Shown: positions 13,863-21,207 of the stretch, piece after piece | Position numbering within the stretch: the first letter of the stretch is position 1 | Layout: every line of letters starts with the position of its first letter | IMG/VR virus record: IMGVR_UViG_3300047469_000089 | Location: 1 to 31,449 of that record | Source: a virus | Strand: one strand, 5' to 3' | Length of the DNA: 31,449 nt | Translations under genes and position numbers: made by a program | Notes under the pieces: generated by a model | Told to the model about the DNA's origin: nothing | The model's database searches: none | What the model saw: the letters and a program-made list of their open reading frames with translations, nothing else

Positions 13863-16800
13863 ATGAACATTGCAGAACTCGGCATCAAGGTCGACTCCGC
13901 TGATGCTGCCCAGGCTGCGACCGATCTCGACAAGCTGACCAAGGCTGGTGATCGCGCTGAGCAATCCGCTGTCGGCCTGATGAAAGAGATGGAAGCGCTG
14001 GAGAAGTCGCTGTCGAAAGGCGCGACCACCACGCAGGAACTGGCCAAGCAGCGCGAGAGTCTGGCGAAACTCACCAAGACCGGCGCTTATGGAGAGGCTG
14101 AGTTCAGCAAGATCACCGCACAACTCGATAAGCAGCAGGTGGCCCTGGCCAAGTCGACGCTGGATGAGCAGAAGGCCCTGAATAGCCTGCTCGGCGCAAT
14201 CGACCCGGCACGCGCGGCCATGGGCAAGCTCGACACTCAAGTCGAGCAGTTGGGCAAGCACCTCGACGCCGGCCGGATCAGCCAGGACCAATACAACGCG
14301 GCCTTGGGCAAGATTGACGGCAACTATGCGGCGCTGGAGAAAACTGCCACCGGATTTGATCGGCTGAAGCTCGGCACCCGCCAGGCGCAGGAAAACGTCG
14401 TACAGCTCGGCAATGCGCTGTCTTCGGGCGACTGGGGTAGCGGTGTGCGTGCCGTGGCTCAGCTTGGGGCCGGCGCTGGCGCGGGTGCTGCGGGATTACT
14501 CGCCATCCTCGCGCCGCTCGCGTTGGCCACCGCAGCCGTGGGCGGACTCGCATACGCTTTTTATAAGGGGAGCGAAGAGCAGGATAGTTACAACAAATCG
14601 CTGATTCTCACCGGCAACTACGCCGGCGTGAGTGCCGGGCAACTGGGCGATATGGCGCGCCAGGTGAGTGCCACTGTCGGCACCACCGGCCAGGCTGCCG
14701 AGGTCCTGGCTCTGTTAGCTGGCAACGGGAAGATCGCCGGCGAGAGCTTCGCCGGGATAACTCAAGCCGCCGTGTCGATGCAGGAAGCCACCGGCAAGGC
14801 AGTGAGCGAGACGGTAGCCGAGTTCTCCAAGCTGGCCGACGACCCGGTCAAGGCCTCGGCCGCACTGAATGAGCAGTATCACTACCTTACGGCGTCGGTT
14901 TATTCGCAGATCGCCGCCTTGGAAGAGCAGGGCGACCATGCAGGTGCCGTGAAGCTGGCGACCGAACAGTACGCGGACGCGATCAACGAGCGTACGCCGA
15001 AAATCCTTGAAAACCTGAGCTTCTGGGAAAAGGGTTACAACGCTGTCGCCCGGGCTGCGGATGGCCTGAAGAACATCGGCCGGCCAGATATCGATGCTGA
15101 TATAGAGCAGGCCCGGCGCAATCTCGCATCGGCCCAATCCGGCGATGTCGGCTTGTTCCAAAGCCAGAAAGAGATGGTTGAGGTCTACAGCAACCAGCTC
15201 AACATGCTGGAGGATCAGAAGGCCGCGGCGGCCGACATTGCCAAATACGACGGTGAGCAGGCAAAGGCACAGCAAAGCGCAGTTGTCGCGATGGCGAAAG
15301 TTGATGCACTGACAAAGTCTTCTTGGACGAATGAGCAAAAGCGCGCAGATGCGCTGAAGGAATATCGCCGACAACTCGACGATATCCGTAAGGCTGACCC
15401 CAAGGATAAGCGTCTTGATCAGTCAGTCGTTGACAAGAACCTGGCGAACATCAACGACAAGTTCAAGGATCCGAAGGCCGCCGCTGGTAGCGTTGACACC
15501 ACCGGCTTCAACAACGCGAAGAACGCACTGGCCGAGACCCTGGCCTACTACAAAAACGCGGACAAGGAGCTCGAAGCATCGCAGCGGGCTGGAGTGATCA
15601 GTCAAGCCAGCTACACCGAGCAACGTGTCAGCCTGCTGAAGCAGCAAGCCGAAGAAGTTGCCCAGGGCTACCAGTCGGAAATTGATGCGCTCGAAGCGGC
15701 CAAGACCAAGAAGGGCGCGACTGCGGCTCAGGTCATTCAGATCGATCAGAAGATCGCCGATGCCCGCAGCTCCATGGTCAAGGCGCAGCAGGATAGCGAC
15801 AGCGAACTGTCGATCATCGCCACCAACGAAGAAGGGCGCCTGCGCAAGCAGACTCTGGCGGTCAGCACGTACACCAGCGCACTGCAGCAACAGGTCGCGA
15901 CGCTTCGGCAGCAGGGTTTGCGTGCGGCTTCTGGCCTTGGCCAGGGTGATCGGCAGCGTGGGCTGACGGATCAGCAGAACGGCATCGACGATCGCTTCAA
16001 CCAGCAGAGCCTTGAACTGGCCAACCAGTACGGTGATGGCTCGCGAGGCATGAGCCTTGACGAGTACACCCAGAAGCTGGCGGCACTGAAAACCACCCAG
16101 CAGGATCTGCACGACACCGTGCAATCCAACTACGACGAGATGACCGCTGCCCAAGGTGACTGGAGCGCTGGCGCATCGTCGGCGTGGCAGAACTACCTGG
16201 AGTCGGCGCGGGACGTCGCCGGGCAGACCAAAAGCCTGTTCAGTAACGCCTTCAGCTCGATGGAAGACGCAATCGTCAACTTCGCCATGACTGGGAAGGC
16301 CTCGTTCGGTGATTTCGCGAAGTCGATCATTGCCGACATGGCGCGCATTGCTACTCGGCAGGCCAGTTCGGCGCTGCTGGGCAGCTTGGTCGGTGCCGCC
16401 ACCAGTTATTTCACTGGCAGTGGTACCGCCGCTTCGGCGGGATCTACACAGGCAGGCTACAGCGGCGACCTTTCGGGCTTTACGCCGGTGGCCAGTGCCA
16501 AAGGTAATGTCTTCGACACTCCCGGCCTGAGCGCCTACTCGAACAGCGTGGTTAGCTCTCCGACCATCTTCCCGTTCGCCAAGGGCGCAGGACTGATGGG
16601 CGAGGCCGGACCGGAGGCGATCATGCCGCTGACCCGGACTTCCGGCGGTCAGCTGGGCGTGCGAGCACTGAGCGGTGGCAGCGGTGGATCAAACATCAGT
16701 ATCAACGCACCGGTCACCGTAGCGATTCCGGATCGCAGCTCTGAAGGGATGCAGATCGACCAGCAGGCACTGTCGCAAAACCTCCAGACGCAGATGAAGG

Positions 16801-16877
16801 CAGCGGCAGAGAGAGCTGTTGCCGAGTCCTGGCGCGCTGGCGGTGTCAGTTTCCGCAACGTTAACGGGAGGGCCTGA
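13863..16877 (+). CDS. tail tape measure protein
   Basis: A 1004-residue protein, the longest but one in the window. The N-terminal 190 residues and about 400-640 are predicted long helices and coiled coils rich in Ala, Gln and Lys. A hydrophobic segment at about residues 200-236 (GLLAILAPLALATAAVGGLA) may insert in the host membrane during DNA entry. The C-terminal part (about 770-960) resembles the lambda-family tape measure C-terminal domain, with GLMGEAGPEAIMPLTRT near residues 915-931. The protein fixes tail length; at roughly 0.15 nm per residue it would give a tail near 150 nm. AGGTGA precedes the ATG. Confidence 0.93.
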   Translation: MNIAELGIKVDSADAAQAATDLDKLTKAGDRAEQSAVGLMKEMEALEKSLSKGATTTQELAKQRESLAKLTKTGAYGEAEFSKITAQLDKQQVALAKSTLDEQKALNSLLGAIDPARAAMGKLDTQVEQLGKHLDAGRISQDQYNAALGKIDGNYAALEKTATGFDRLKLGTRQAQENVVQLGNALSSGDWGSGVRAVAQLGAGAGAGAAGLLAILAPLALATAAVGGLAYAFYKGSEEQDSYNKSLILTGNYAGVSAGQLGDMARQVSATVGTTGQAAEVLALLAGNGKIAGESFAGITQAAVSMQEATGKAVSETVAEFSKLADDPVKASAALNEQYHYLTASVYSQIAALEEQGDHAGAVKLATEQYADAINERTPKILENLSFWEKGYNAVARAADGLKNIGRPDIDADIEQARRNLASAQSGDVGLFQSQKEMVEVYSNQLNMLEDQKAAAADIAKYDGEQAKAQQSAVVAMAKVDALTKSSWTNEQKRADALKEYRRQLDDIRKADPKDKRLDQSVVDKNLANINDKFKDPKAAAGSVDTTGFNNAKNALAETLAYYKNADKELEASQRAGVISQASYTEQRVSLLKQQAEEVAQGYQSEIDALEAAKTKKGATAAQVIQIDQKIADARSSMVKAQQDSDSELSIIATNEEGRLRKQTLAVSTYTSALQQQVATLRQQGLRAASGLGQGDRQRGLTDQQNGIDDRFNQQSLELANQYGDGSRGMSLDEYTQKLAALKTTQQDLHDTVQSNYDEMTAAQGDWSAGASSAWQNYLESARDVAGQTKSLFSNAFSSMEDAIVNFAMTGKASFGDFAKSIIADMARIATRQASSALLGSLVGAATSYFTGSGTAASAGSTQAGYSGDLSGFTPVASAKGNVFDTPGLSAYSNSVVSSPTIFPFAKGAGLMGEAGPEAIMPLTRTSGGQLGVRALSGGSGGSNISINAPVTVAIPDRSSEGMQIDQQALSQNLQTQMKAAAERAVAESWRAGGVSFRNVNGRA

Positions 16878-17215
16878 TGGCGATCGAGACGTTCACTTGG
16901 CCAACGCAGCACGGCGACTCACCCGAGATTACCTATCGGGTGCGCACCGCGCAGTTTGGTGACGGCTACAAACAGGAGTCCGGCGACGGGCCGAACAACA
17001 AGGTTGACGCTTACCCGGTTACCTACAGCGGCTCACAAGCGCGCGTAACGGAAATAATGGCGTTCCTCGATCGGCACGCCGGAGCCAAGGCTTTCGCCTG
17101 GACAACGCCGCTCGGCCAGCTCGGACTGTTCACCTGCAAAAATCCCGTCCCTACTCCGGTGGGCGGCGGTGTATTCAAACTCACGGCCACCTTTAACCGA
17201 GCTTTCCAGCCATAA
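16877..17215 (+). CDS. minor tail protein (lambda gpM family)
   Basis: A 112-residue protein whose pattern is that of the phage minor tail protein family: an N-terminal FTWPTQHGDSPEITYRVRTA, then QFGDGYKQ, and a C-terminal strand ending TATFNRAFQP. These proteins sit at the tail tip and help initiate tail assembly in lambda. It begins inside the tape measure stop (TGATG at 16875-16879), as expected for coupled translation, and is followed by the L and K homologues in the lambda order. Confidence 0.9.
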   Translation: MAIETFTWPTQHGDSPEITYRVRTAQFGDGYKQESGDGPNNKVDAYPVTYSGSQARVTEIMAFLDRHAGAKAFAWTTPLGQLGLFTCKNPVPTPVGGGVFKLTATFNRAFQP

Positions 17216-17224
17216 GGAACACCC

Positions 17225-17974
17225 ATGCCGCTGATCAGTGACATCCAGGTTCTAGAGCCTGGCAGCGAAGTGCTGCTCTTTGAATTGGACGGCTCGGACT
17301 ACGGGGCGGATGTGCTGCGCTTCCACGGGCACGCTATTCCGCATACACCGGCCGAGATCATTGCCGCCGGTGGCGATGCGGAGCTGTTGCCGGCCAAGGC
17401 CATTTGGTGGCAGGGCAACGAGTACGGGGCTTGGCCGATGCAGATCGACGGCATCGAGGCTAACGGCGACGGCACAGCGGTACGGCCTTCGCTGTCAGTC
17501 GGCAATGTTAACGGACGCATCACTGCGCTGTGCTTGGCATTCGACGATCTGCTCGAGTTCAAGCTGACCATGCGCCACACCTTGGGCACGTACCTGGATG
17601 CGCAGAACTTTCCGGCCGGCAACCCAACGGCTGACCCAACCCAAGAGACGATTGAGGTCTGGTACATCGACCAGAAAGCGAACGAGGACGGGGAGACGGT
17701 CAGTTGGGAGCTGGCCAGCCCGGGCGACGTCGGTGGTGAATCCATTGGCCGGCAGGCGACCACCTTGTGCCACTGGTGCCTCACGGGTGGTTACCGGGGG
17801 CCGAACTGCGGTTACGTCGGGCCATACGTCACTAAGGACGGTGTCGTTACTGATAACCCTGAGCTGGATGAATGTGATGCCACGCTGGGCCGAGGGTGCA
17901 TCCCGCGCTTCGGTGAGGGCAACCAGCTGCCGTTTGGTGGCTTCCCTGCTGTTTCCCTGATAGCTCGGAGTTGA
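17225..17974 (+). CDS. minor tail protein with Fe-S cysteines (lambda gpL family)
   Basis: A 249-residue gpL homologue. The N-terminal domain is beta-rich. The C-terminal domain carries cysteines at residues 182, 185, 195, 217 and 225 in a CHWC...NC...DEC...GC pattern. Lambda gpL binds an iron-sulfur cluster in this domain, and four of these cysteines are the likely ligands. The protein forms part of the tail tip hub and cooperates with gpM, gpK, gpI and gpJ. An AAGGAA lies seven bases before the ATG. The gene ends three bases before the K homologue. Confidence 0.92.
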   Translation: MPLISDIQVLEPGSEVLLFELDGSDYGADVLRFHGHAIPHTPAEIIAAGGDAELLPAKAIWWQGNEYGAWPMQIDGIEANGDGTAVRPSLSVGNVNGRITALCLAFDDLLEFKLTMRHTLGTYLDAQNFPAGNPTADPTQETIEVWYIDQKANEDGETVSWELASPGDVGGESIGRQATTLCHWCLTGGYRGPNCGYVGPYVTKDGVVTDNPELDECDATLGRGCIPRFGEGNQLPFGGFPAVSLIARS

Positions 17975-17976
17975 TC

Positions 17977-18741
17977 ATGCGCAAGCACATCTTGAGCGCG
18001 ATCCTGGATCACGCAGCCAGCGAGTACCCGAAAGAGTGCTGCGGTCTGCTGCTGGGGATTGGCCGCAAACAGCAGTATTACCCGTGCCGAAATATCTCGA
18101 CCGAGCCGAACGAAGAGTTTCGGATCGATCCAGAGGAATACGCTGCGGCCGAGGACATCGGCGAAGTGATCGGCATCGTTCATTCGCATCCGGACGCCAC
18201 CAGCCGGCCTTCGCCGCGCGACCTCGCGATGTGCGAGGCGACCGCGATGCCGTGGCACATCCTCAGTTGGCCAGAGGGCGACATGCGAACCGTGATGCCG
18301 ACTGGCGATGTCCCTTTGTTGAAGCGACCTTTCGTGCACGGTGCCTGGGATTGTTGGCAGGTCTGCGCCGACTGGTACAAGCGCGAGTGGGATCTTGAAT
18401 TCGAAGCCTTCAAGCGCGCTGATGGTTGGTGGGAAAGCATCGAAAACACCAGTTTGTACGAGGCGAACTACGAGGCGGCAGGCTTCTACAAGGTCGATCA
18501 GCCGAGGCGCGGTGACATGGTCGTCATGGAAGTGGGGCGGACGGTTTACCCGAACCACGCAGGGATTTTCCTCGGCACCAATCCAGCGCTACCTGACGAG
18601 GACTCGGCCACCTTCGGCCCCGGGCCTTTCCTGTTGCACCATCTATATGGGCGCCCGAGCGAGATCATCGTCTTCGGTGGCCCATGGCTGGACCGAACAC
18701 GCCTGATCCTCAGGCACAAAAATGCACAACCAACCACATGA
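17977..18741 (+). CDS. tail assembly peptidase, JAMM plus NlpC/P60 (lambda gpK family)
   Basis: A 254-residue two-domain protein. The N-terminal JAMM metalloprotease domain shows the ligand set HSH at residues 69-71 with Ser79 and Asp82 (HxH-x7-S-x2-D). The C-terminal NlpC/P60 domain has the catalytic cysteine at 126 (WDCWQVC) and histidine at 194 (NHAGIFLG). Both active sites look intact. Known of the family: gpK acts at the tail tip and probably cuts peptidoglycan cross-links during entry. The ATG at 17977 is preferred over TTG 17971 because GGAG lies six bases before it. It is followed by an island of unrelated genes. Confidence 0.92.
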   Translation: MRKHILSAILDHAASEYPKECCGLLLGIGRKQQYYPCRNISTEPNEEFRIDPEEYAAAEDIGEVIGIVHSHPDATSRPSPRDLAMCEATAMPWHILSWPEGDMRTVMPTGDVPLLKRPFVHGAWDCWQVCADWYKREWDLEFEAFKRADGWWESIENTSLYEANYEAAGFYKVDQPRRGDMVVMEVGRTVYPNHAGIFLGTNPALPDEDSATFGPGPFLLHHLYGRPSEIIVFGGPWLDRTRLILRHKNAQPTT

Positions 18742-18766
18742 TGCGGCCTGTCCGCGGGAGACAAAC

Positions 18767-18940
18767 ATGGAAAGCGCGATTCAGTCAGCAGCGAAAACCG
18801 CCAGCGGTGAATCCACCTGGCGGCTTTCGAAGAACGGCACCGTTGAAATTAATTGCGAGTTTTGTCTGCGTGGAGCATCTGCTGAAGCTGTGCCAAATCT
18901 GTTTTCAAAAGGTTTAGCGGCCATTCGTAAGCTGTTTTAG
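18767..18940 (+). CDS. uncertain short ORF at the island boundary
   Basis: A 57-codon ORF with a good initiation site (GGGAG-ACAAAC-ATG, very like the one before the scaffold gene at 7807). Its last 92 bases overlap the 3' end of a better supported leftward gene, and a leftward terminator lies within it. It contains CEFC near residues 30-33 and no recognisable domain. One reading is that this is the surviving start of a tail-operon gene cut when the leftward genes were inserted. Another is that only the initiation region is old and the ORF is chance. Confidence 0.3.
   Translation: MESAIQSAAKTASGESTWRLSKNGTVEINCEFCLRGASAEAVPNLFSKGLAAIRKLF
18794..18823 (-). terminator. leftward intrinsic terminator
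   Basis: On the minus strand CCGCCAG (18823-18817) pairs with CTGGCGG (18804-18798) around a 12-base loop and runs into TTTTCG. It lies 26 bases beyond the stop of the leftward 82-residue gene. Confidence 0.6.
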
Positions 18941-19097
18941 CAGCGCCAGTTTCGCAGCCCTTCGCGGGATTGTCTGTGAAGTATTGAGCGGCTTTAGTGA
19001 GCGCGTCGCCATCAAAGCCAGGCGTTGCTCGAATGGTCGCAGACATCGAGACAAGCGCCATCAGCACACCTTGTTCGAAAGGGGATAGCTGTTCCAT
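18849..19097 (-). CDS. small unknown protein, leftward accessory gene
   Basis: An 82-residue soluble protein (MEQLSPFEQGVLMALVSMSA) with predicted helices at about residues 5-22, 30-40 and 55-75. A strong ribosome-binding site, GGAGG, lies six bases before the ATG on the minus strand. It is transcribed against the surrounding tail operon and has terminators on both sides. It follows the leftward membrane protein gene in the same direction. I do not recognise a family. The orientation and flanking terminators mark it as an inserted accessory gene. Confidence 0.65.
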   Translation of the reverse strand: MEQLSPFEQGVLMALVSMSATIRATPGFDGDALTKAAQYFTDNPAKGCETGAAKTAYEWPLNLLKTDLAQLQQMLHADKTRN

Positions 19098-19112
19098 GTG
19101 ACCTCCAGGTCA

Positions 19113-19133
19113 TAAAAGCGCCGAAATTGGCGC
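19113..19133 (-). terminator. leftward terminator between two accessory genes
   Basis: On the minus strand GCGCC-AATTTC-GGCGC is followed by TTTTAT. It sits just before the ribosome-binding site of the 82-residue gene, repeating the 'terminator directly before Shine-Dalgarno' arrangement of the rightward late operon. Confidence 0.6.
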
Positions 19134-19193
19134 AATCCCAGTCCTTGGGCTTGCAGGCAAAGGGCTGGGAAATCCTTAAAAATGGCGGGCTCC

Positions 19194-19637
19194 TCAACTG
19201 GATTTAGAATCCCAGCCTGTTACTTCGTCGTTCTCGACAGTAATGCGCAGCCCGTATCGGTTCGCACCCTGATGGCGATACTTCCAAATATCACGAGTCT
19301 TGGTTTTCAGAAGTTTGCGATCGGTGGCGGTTGGATGACCGAGAGCGTCGGCGAGCTGTTCCGATGTTTGACCGATCCAGATCGTCTTTTTGAGTATTTT
19401 TTGGACGATAACTTCGTCCTCATATTTTTCCCGCAGATAGCGTAAACGTGCCCGCTTCTTTAACCATTTATTAAGGAATAGGAGCAGCAAAAATCCGGCT
19501 ACAGCCAGGGCCGGGATCTGCCAACCAACGGTTTTGTTCATCTTGTCGAAAAGATAGATCGGCACTCCGATGACGAGCGCGATCATGAACAGCCACCCAG
19601 TCATCTCTTTCTCAGCCTTCGAAACCCGCTTCGCCAT
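19194..19637 (-). CDS. two-helix membrane protein with BamE/DUF2845-like C-terminal domain
   Basis: A 147-residue protein with membrane helices at about residues 13-31 and 38-58 followed by a basic stretch (KWLKKRARLRYLREKY), giving a hairpin with both ends probably cytoplasmic. The C-terminal 65 residues (IWIGQTSEQLADALGHPTAT, then IWKYRHQGANRYGLRI) resemble the small alpha/beta fold of SmpA/BamE and DUF2845 proteins. AAGGAC precedes the ATG on the minus strand. It is transcribed opposite to the tail operon. A membrane-anchored domain of this type expressed from a prophage suggests an envelope function such as superinfection exclusion, which is inferred. Confidence 0.68.
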   Translation of the reverse strand: MAKRVSKAEKEMTGWLFMIALVIGVPIYLFDKMNKTVGWQIPALAVAGFLLLLFLNKWLKKRARLRYLREKYEDEVIVQKILKKTIWIGQTSEQLADALGHPTATDRKLLKTKTRDIWKYRHQGANRYGLRITVENDEVTGWDSKSS

Positions 19638-19720
19638 GTCCTTGTCCCTATGAGCGGCCGATTGATAGCCGAAAGCTACTACTTTGAGTCGGACGGGCGT
19701 TACTGGGGATTCGTACAGGC

Positions 19721-19751
19721 TAGCGTTACGCTTCGGTGGTGTTAGATTGCC
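19721..19751 (+). promoter_or_regulatory. candidate extended -10 promoter of the acidic gene
   Basis: TG-T-TAGATT at 19740-19748 fits an extended -10 element, followed by GCCACC. The 31-base block matches 18 of 31 positions of a similar block upstream of the lipoprotein gene (20021-20051), with 11 of the last 14 identical. A strong -35 is not evident. CGGTGG/CCACCG also makes a dyad around the -10 element. Confidence 0.42.
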
Positions 19752-19785
19752 ACCGCTGAAAAAACGAAAACTGGAGAGTTTCTGA

Positions 19786-19992
19786 ATGTACGATTTTGAA
19801 GATGACGATGACCGTACGGACTGGGAAAAGGCTCGGGATGATGCCGCAAAGGAACATCTCGATAAGGTGGTCCCCGGCGTTCCCTATGAAGATGTGCCTG
19901 ATGAATTGTGGGATGAAGCTGATCAGGTTGCTCGCGATGTAGTTGGCCCTAATCCAGATGAGCGAACAGACGATTCTGGAGAAGAAGAGTAA
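19786..19992 (+). CDS. highly acidic small protein, possible DNA mimic
   Basis: A 68-residue protein with 17 Asp and 10 Glu (about 40% acidic) against few basic residues, for a strongly negative net charge. It starts MYDFEDDDDRTDW and ends in an acidic tail (DDSGEEE), with helices likely at about 13-28 and 39-53. GGAG lies about nine bases before the ATG. It is a self-contained unit: candidate promoter upstream and a perfect terminator downstream. Small, very acidic phage proteins often mimic DNA and block restriction or other defence enzymes; that role is only a hypothesis here. I do not recognise a family. Confidence 0.7.
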   Translation: MYDFEDDDDRTDWEKARDDAAKEHLDKVVPGVPYEDVPDELWDEADQVARDVVGPNPDERTDDSGEEE

Positions 19993-19993
19993 G

Positions 19994-20023
19994 AAAAAGC
20001 CCAGCCCACCCGCTGGGCTTTTT
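19994..20023. terminator. perfect bidirectional intrinsic terminator
   Basis: AAAAAGCCCAGC (19994-20005) and GCTGGGCTTTTT (20012-20023) form a perfect 12-bp stem around CCACCC, with a T-tract on both strands. It ends the acidic gene, and its T-tract begins the candidate promoter block of the next gene. Confidence 0.85.
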
Positions 20024-20051
20024 CGTTTCTGGGGGCCAGTGCTACATTGCC
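20021..20051 (+). promoter_or_regulatory. candidate extended -10 promoter of the lipoprotein gene
   Basis: TG-C-TACATT at 20040-20048 is an extended -10 match, followed by GCCCGCC. The block resembles the one ahead of the acidic gene (19721-19751). The lipoprotein ATG lies 28 bases beyond it. Confidence 0.45.
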
Positions 20052-20075
20052 CGCCTTTCCACAGGAGTGACCTGC

Positions 20076-20498
20076 ATGAAATTATTCGTAGGAGCGTTGG
20101 CTATTGCGTTGTTGGCGGGGTGTTCGACATCACCCACGCCATCGAGTGAGGCGAAGCAGGCTCCGCCAAGTCAGTTGACTGCCTACCAGCAGAAGCCTTC
20201 AGGATCGTTCGGAGTGCTGCAGGTGATCCGCGACTCAGGACATACGGGTAGCTTGTGCTCGATGGCTGTATTTATTGAAGGCAGACAGGTAGCTCGACTT
20301 GATGCCGGGCAAAAAGGATCGTTCTATCTTCCCCCCGGAGCTGTATCGGTGGGGGCCGCTTATACGGGCTCCGGGATCTGCTCGATGGGCGCTGACCGGG
20401 TAGAGCGAGAAGCGACCGTGAAAGATGGGGCAGTGAAGAAATACAGAGTTTTCACCGGCGGTGATGGGCAGATAGACATTCTCCCTACAACGCTTTGA
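20076..20498 (+). CDS. accessory lipoprotein, possible superinfection exclusion factor
   Basis: A 140-residue lipoprotein. Signal peptide MKLFVGALAIALLAGC places the acylated Cys at residue 16 in the lipobox LAGC. A serine/proline/glutamine-rich linker follows to about residue 45, then a beta-rich domain (FIEGRQVARLDAGQKGSFYL near residues 72-90) reminiscent of DUF2846-type lipoproteins. Two CSM motifs (LCSM, ICSM) may form a disulfide. The ATG at 20076 is chosen because AGGAG lies eight bases upstream. The gene has its own candidate promoter and terminator. Phage lipoproteins near tail genes, such as Cor of phi80 and N15, block receptor use by other phages; that role is inferred by analogy. 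Confidence 0.75.
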   Translation: MKLFVGALAIALLAGCSTSPTPSSEAKQAPPSQLTAYQQKPSGSFGVLQVIRDSGHTGSLCSMAVFIEGRQVARLDAGQKGSFYLPPGAVSVGAAYTGSGICSMGADRVEREATVKDGAVKKYRVFTGGDGQIDILPTTL

Positions 20499-20503
20499 AC
20501 ATG

Positions 20504-20524
20504 ACCGCCTCCGGGCGGTTTTTT
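20504..20524 (+). terminator. intrinsic terminator between lipoprotein and tail I genes
   Basis: ACCGCC (20504-20509) and GGCGGT (20514-20519) with a TCCG loop are followed by a T-run. It lies just 18 bases ahead of the tail I start, so late transcription must pass it. Confidence 0.8.
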
Positions 20525-20541
20525 ATTGCCCGGAGAATGGC

Positions 20542-21150
20542 ATGTGCTCAGCTATCACTTACACCCCGACAACGACGGTAATGCTTTCAGGTTCGCTGGC
20601 TAAAAAATTCTTCCGCAGCAAGCCATATCTTCTGGATGGTGGTTCTGCTGGGGAGGTGTTCCGCGCGCTCAATGCAACGATCCAGGGATTTGCCGAAGAA
20701 ATAAAGCGCCTTGAGCGTCTTGGATTGAAGTTCGCGATCTTTCGCAACCGTAAGAATGTCGGTATGGATGGATTCGATCTCAGCGGCACAAGAGAAATCC
20801 GAATTGTGCCGGTGATCGGTGGCAGTAAACGCGCCGGGGGCTTGCAGACGATCATCGGCACGATAATGATTGCCGCCGCTTACGTGCTTTCGTTCACACC
20901 ATTCGCAGCGGCATCCCCTTTTCTGTATGCGGCCGGTACGGCCAGTGTTGCTGGCGGCGTGATCCAGATGCTCAGCCCCCAGCAGGGCGGCTTGTCGCAA
21001 AGCGCATCCCCTGAGAACTCGCCGTCATATGCTTTCGGCAGCGCCAAAAACACCACCGCCAGCGGCAACCCGGTCCCGATCTGCATCGGTGATCGCCGGT
21101 GGGGCGGCATGATCATTTCCGCATCGATCCTTGCCGAAGACAAAGCGTAA
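20542..21150 (+). CDS. tail assembly protein (lambda gpI family)
   Basis: A 202-residue homologue of lambda tail protein I. The N-terminal domain (about residues 10-95) has the ubiquitin-like pattern of this family, ending in REIRIVPVIGGSKRAGG. A hydrophobic, alanine-rich stretch follows (about 100-140: IIGTIMIAAAYVLSFTPFAA), and the C-terminus has the conserved GNPVPICIGDRRWGG. In lambda it acts in tip assembly and leaves the finished tail. Here it is separated from its usual K neighbour by 1.8 kb of accessory genes, but the gene itself is intact. GGAG lies nine bases before the ATG. Confidence 0.92.
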   Translation: MCSAITYTPTTTVMLSGSLAKKFFRSKPYLLDGGSAGEVFRALNATIQGFAEEIKRLERLGLKFAIFRNRKNVGMDGFDLSGTREIRIVPVIGGSKRAGGLQTIIGTIMIAAAYVLSFTPFAAASPFLYAAGTASVAGGVIQMLSPQQGGLSQSASPENSPSYAFGSAKNTTASGNPVPICIGDRRWGGMIISASILAEDKA

Positions 21151-21169
21151 ACCGCACGCAACAAGCAGG

Positions 21170-21192
21170 CCGCCCATGAGGCGGTTTTTTTT
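21170..21192 (+). terminator. intrinsic terminator between tail I and J genes
   Basis: CCGCC (21170-21174) pairs with GGCGG (21180-21184) around CATGA, followed by eight T residues. It lies directly before the ribosome-binding site (GGAGG) of the J gene. Confidence 0.78.
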
Positions 21193-21207
21193 CGCCTGGA
21201 GGAAAGT

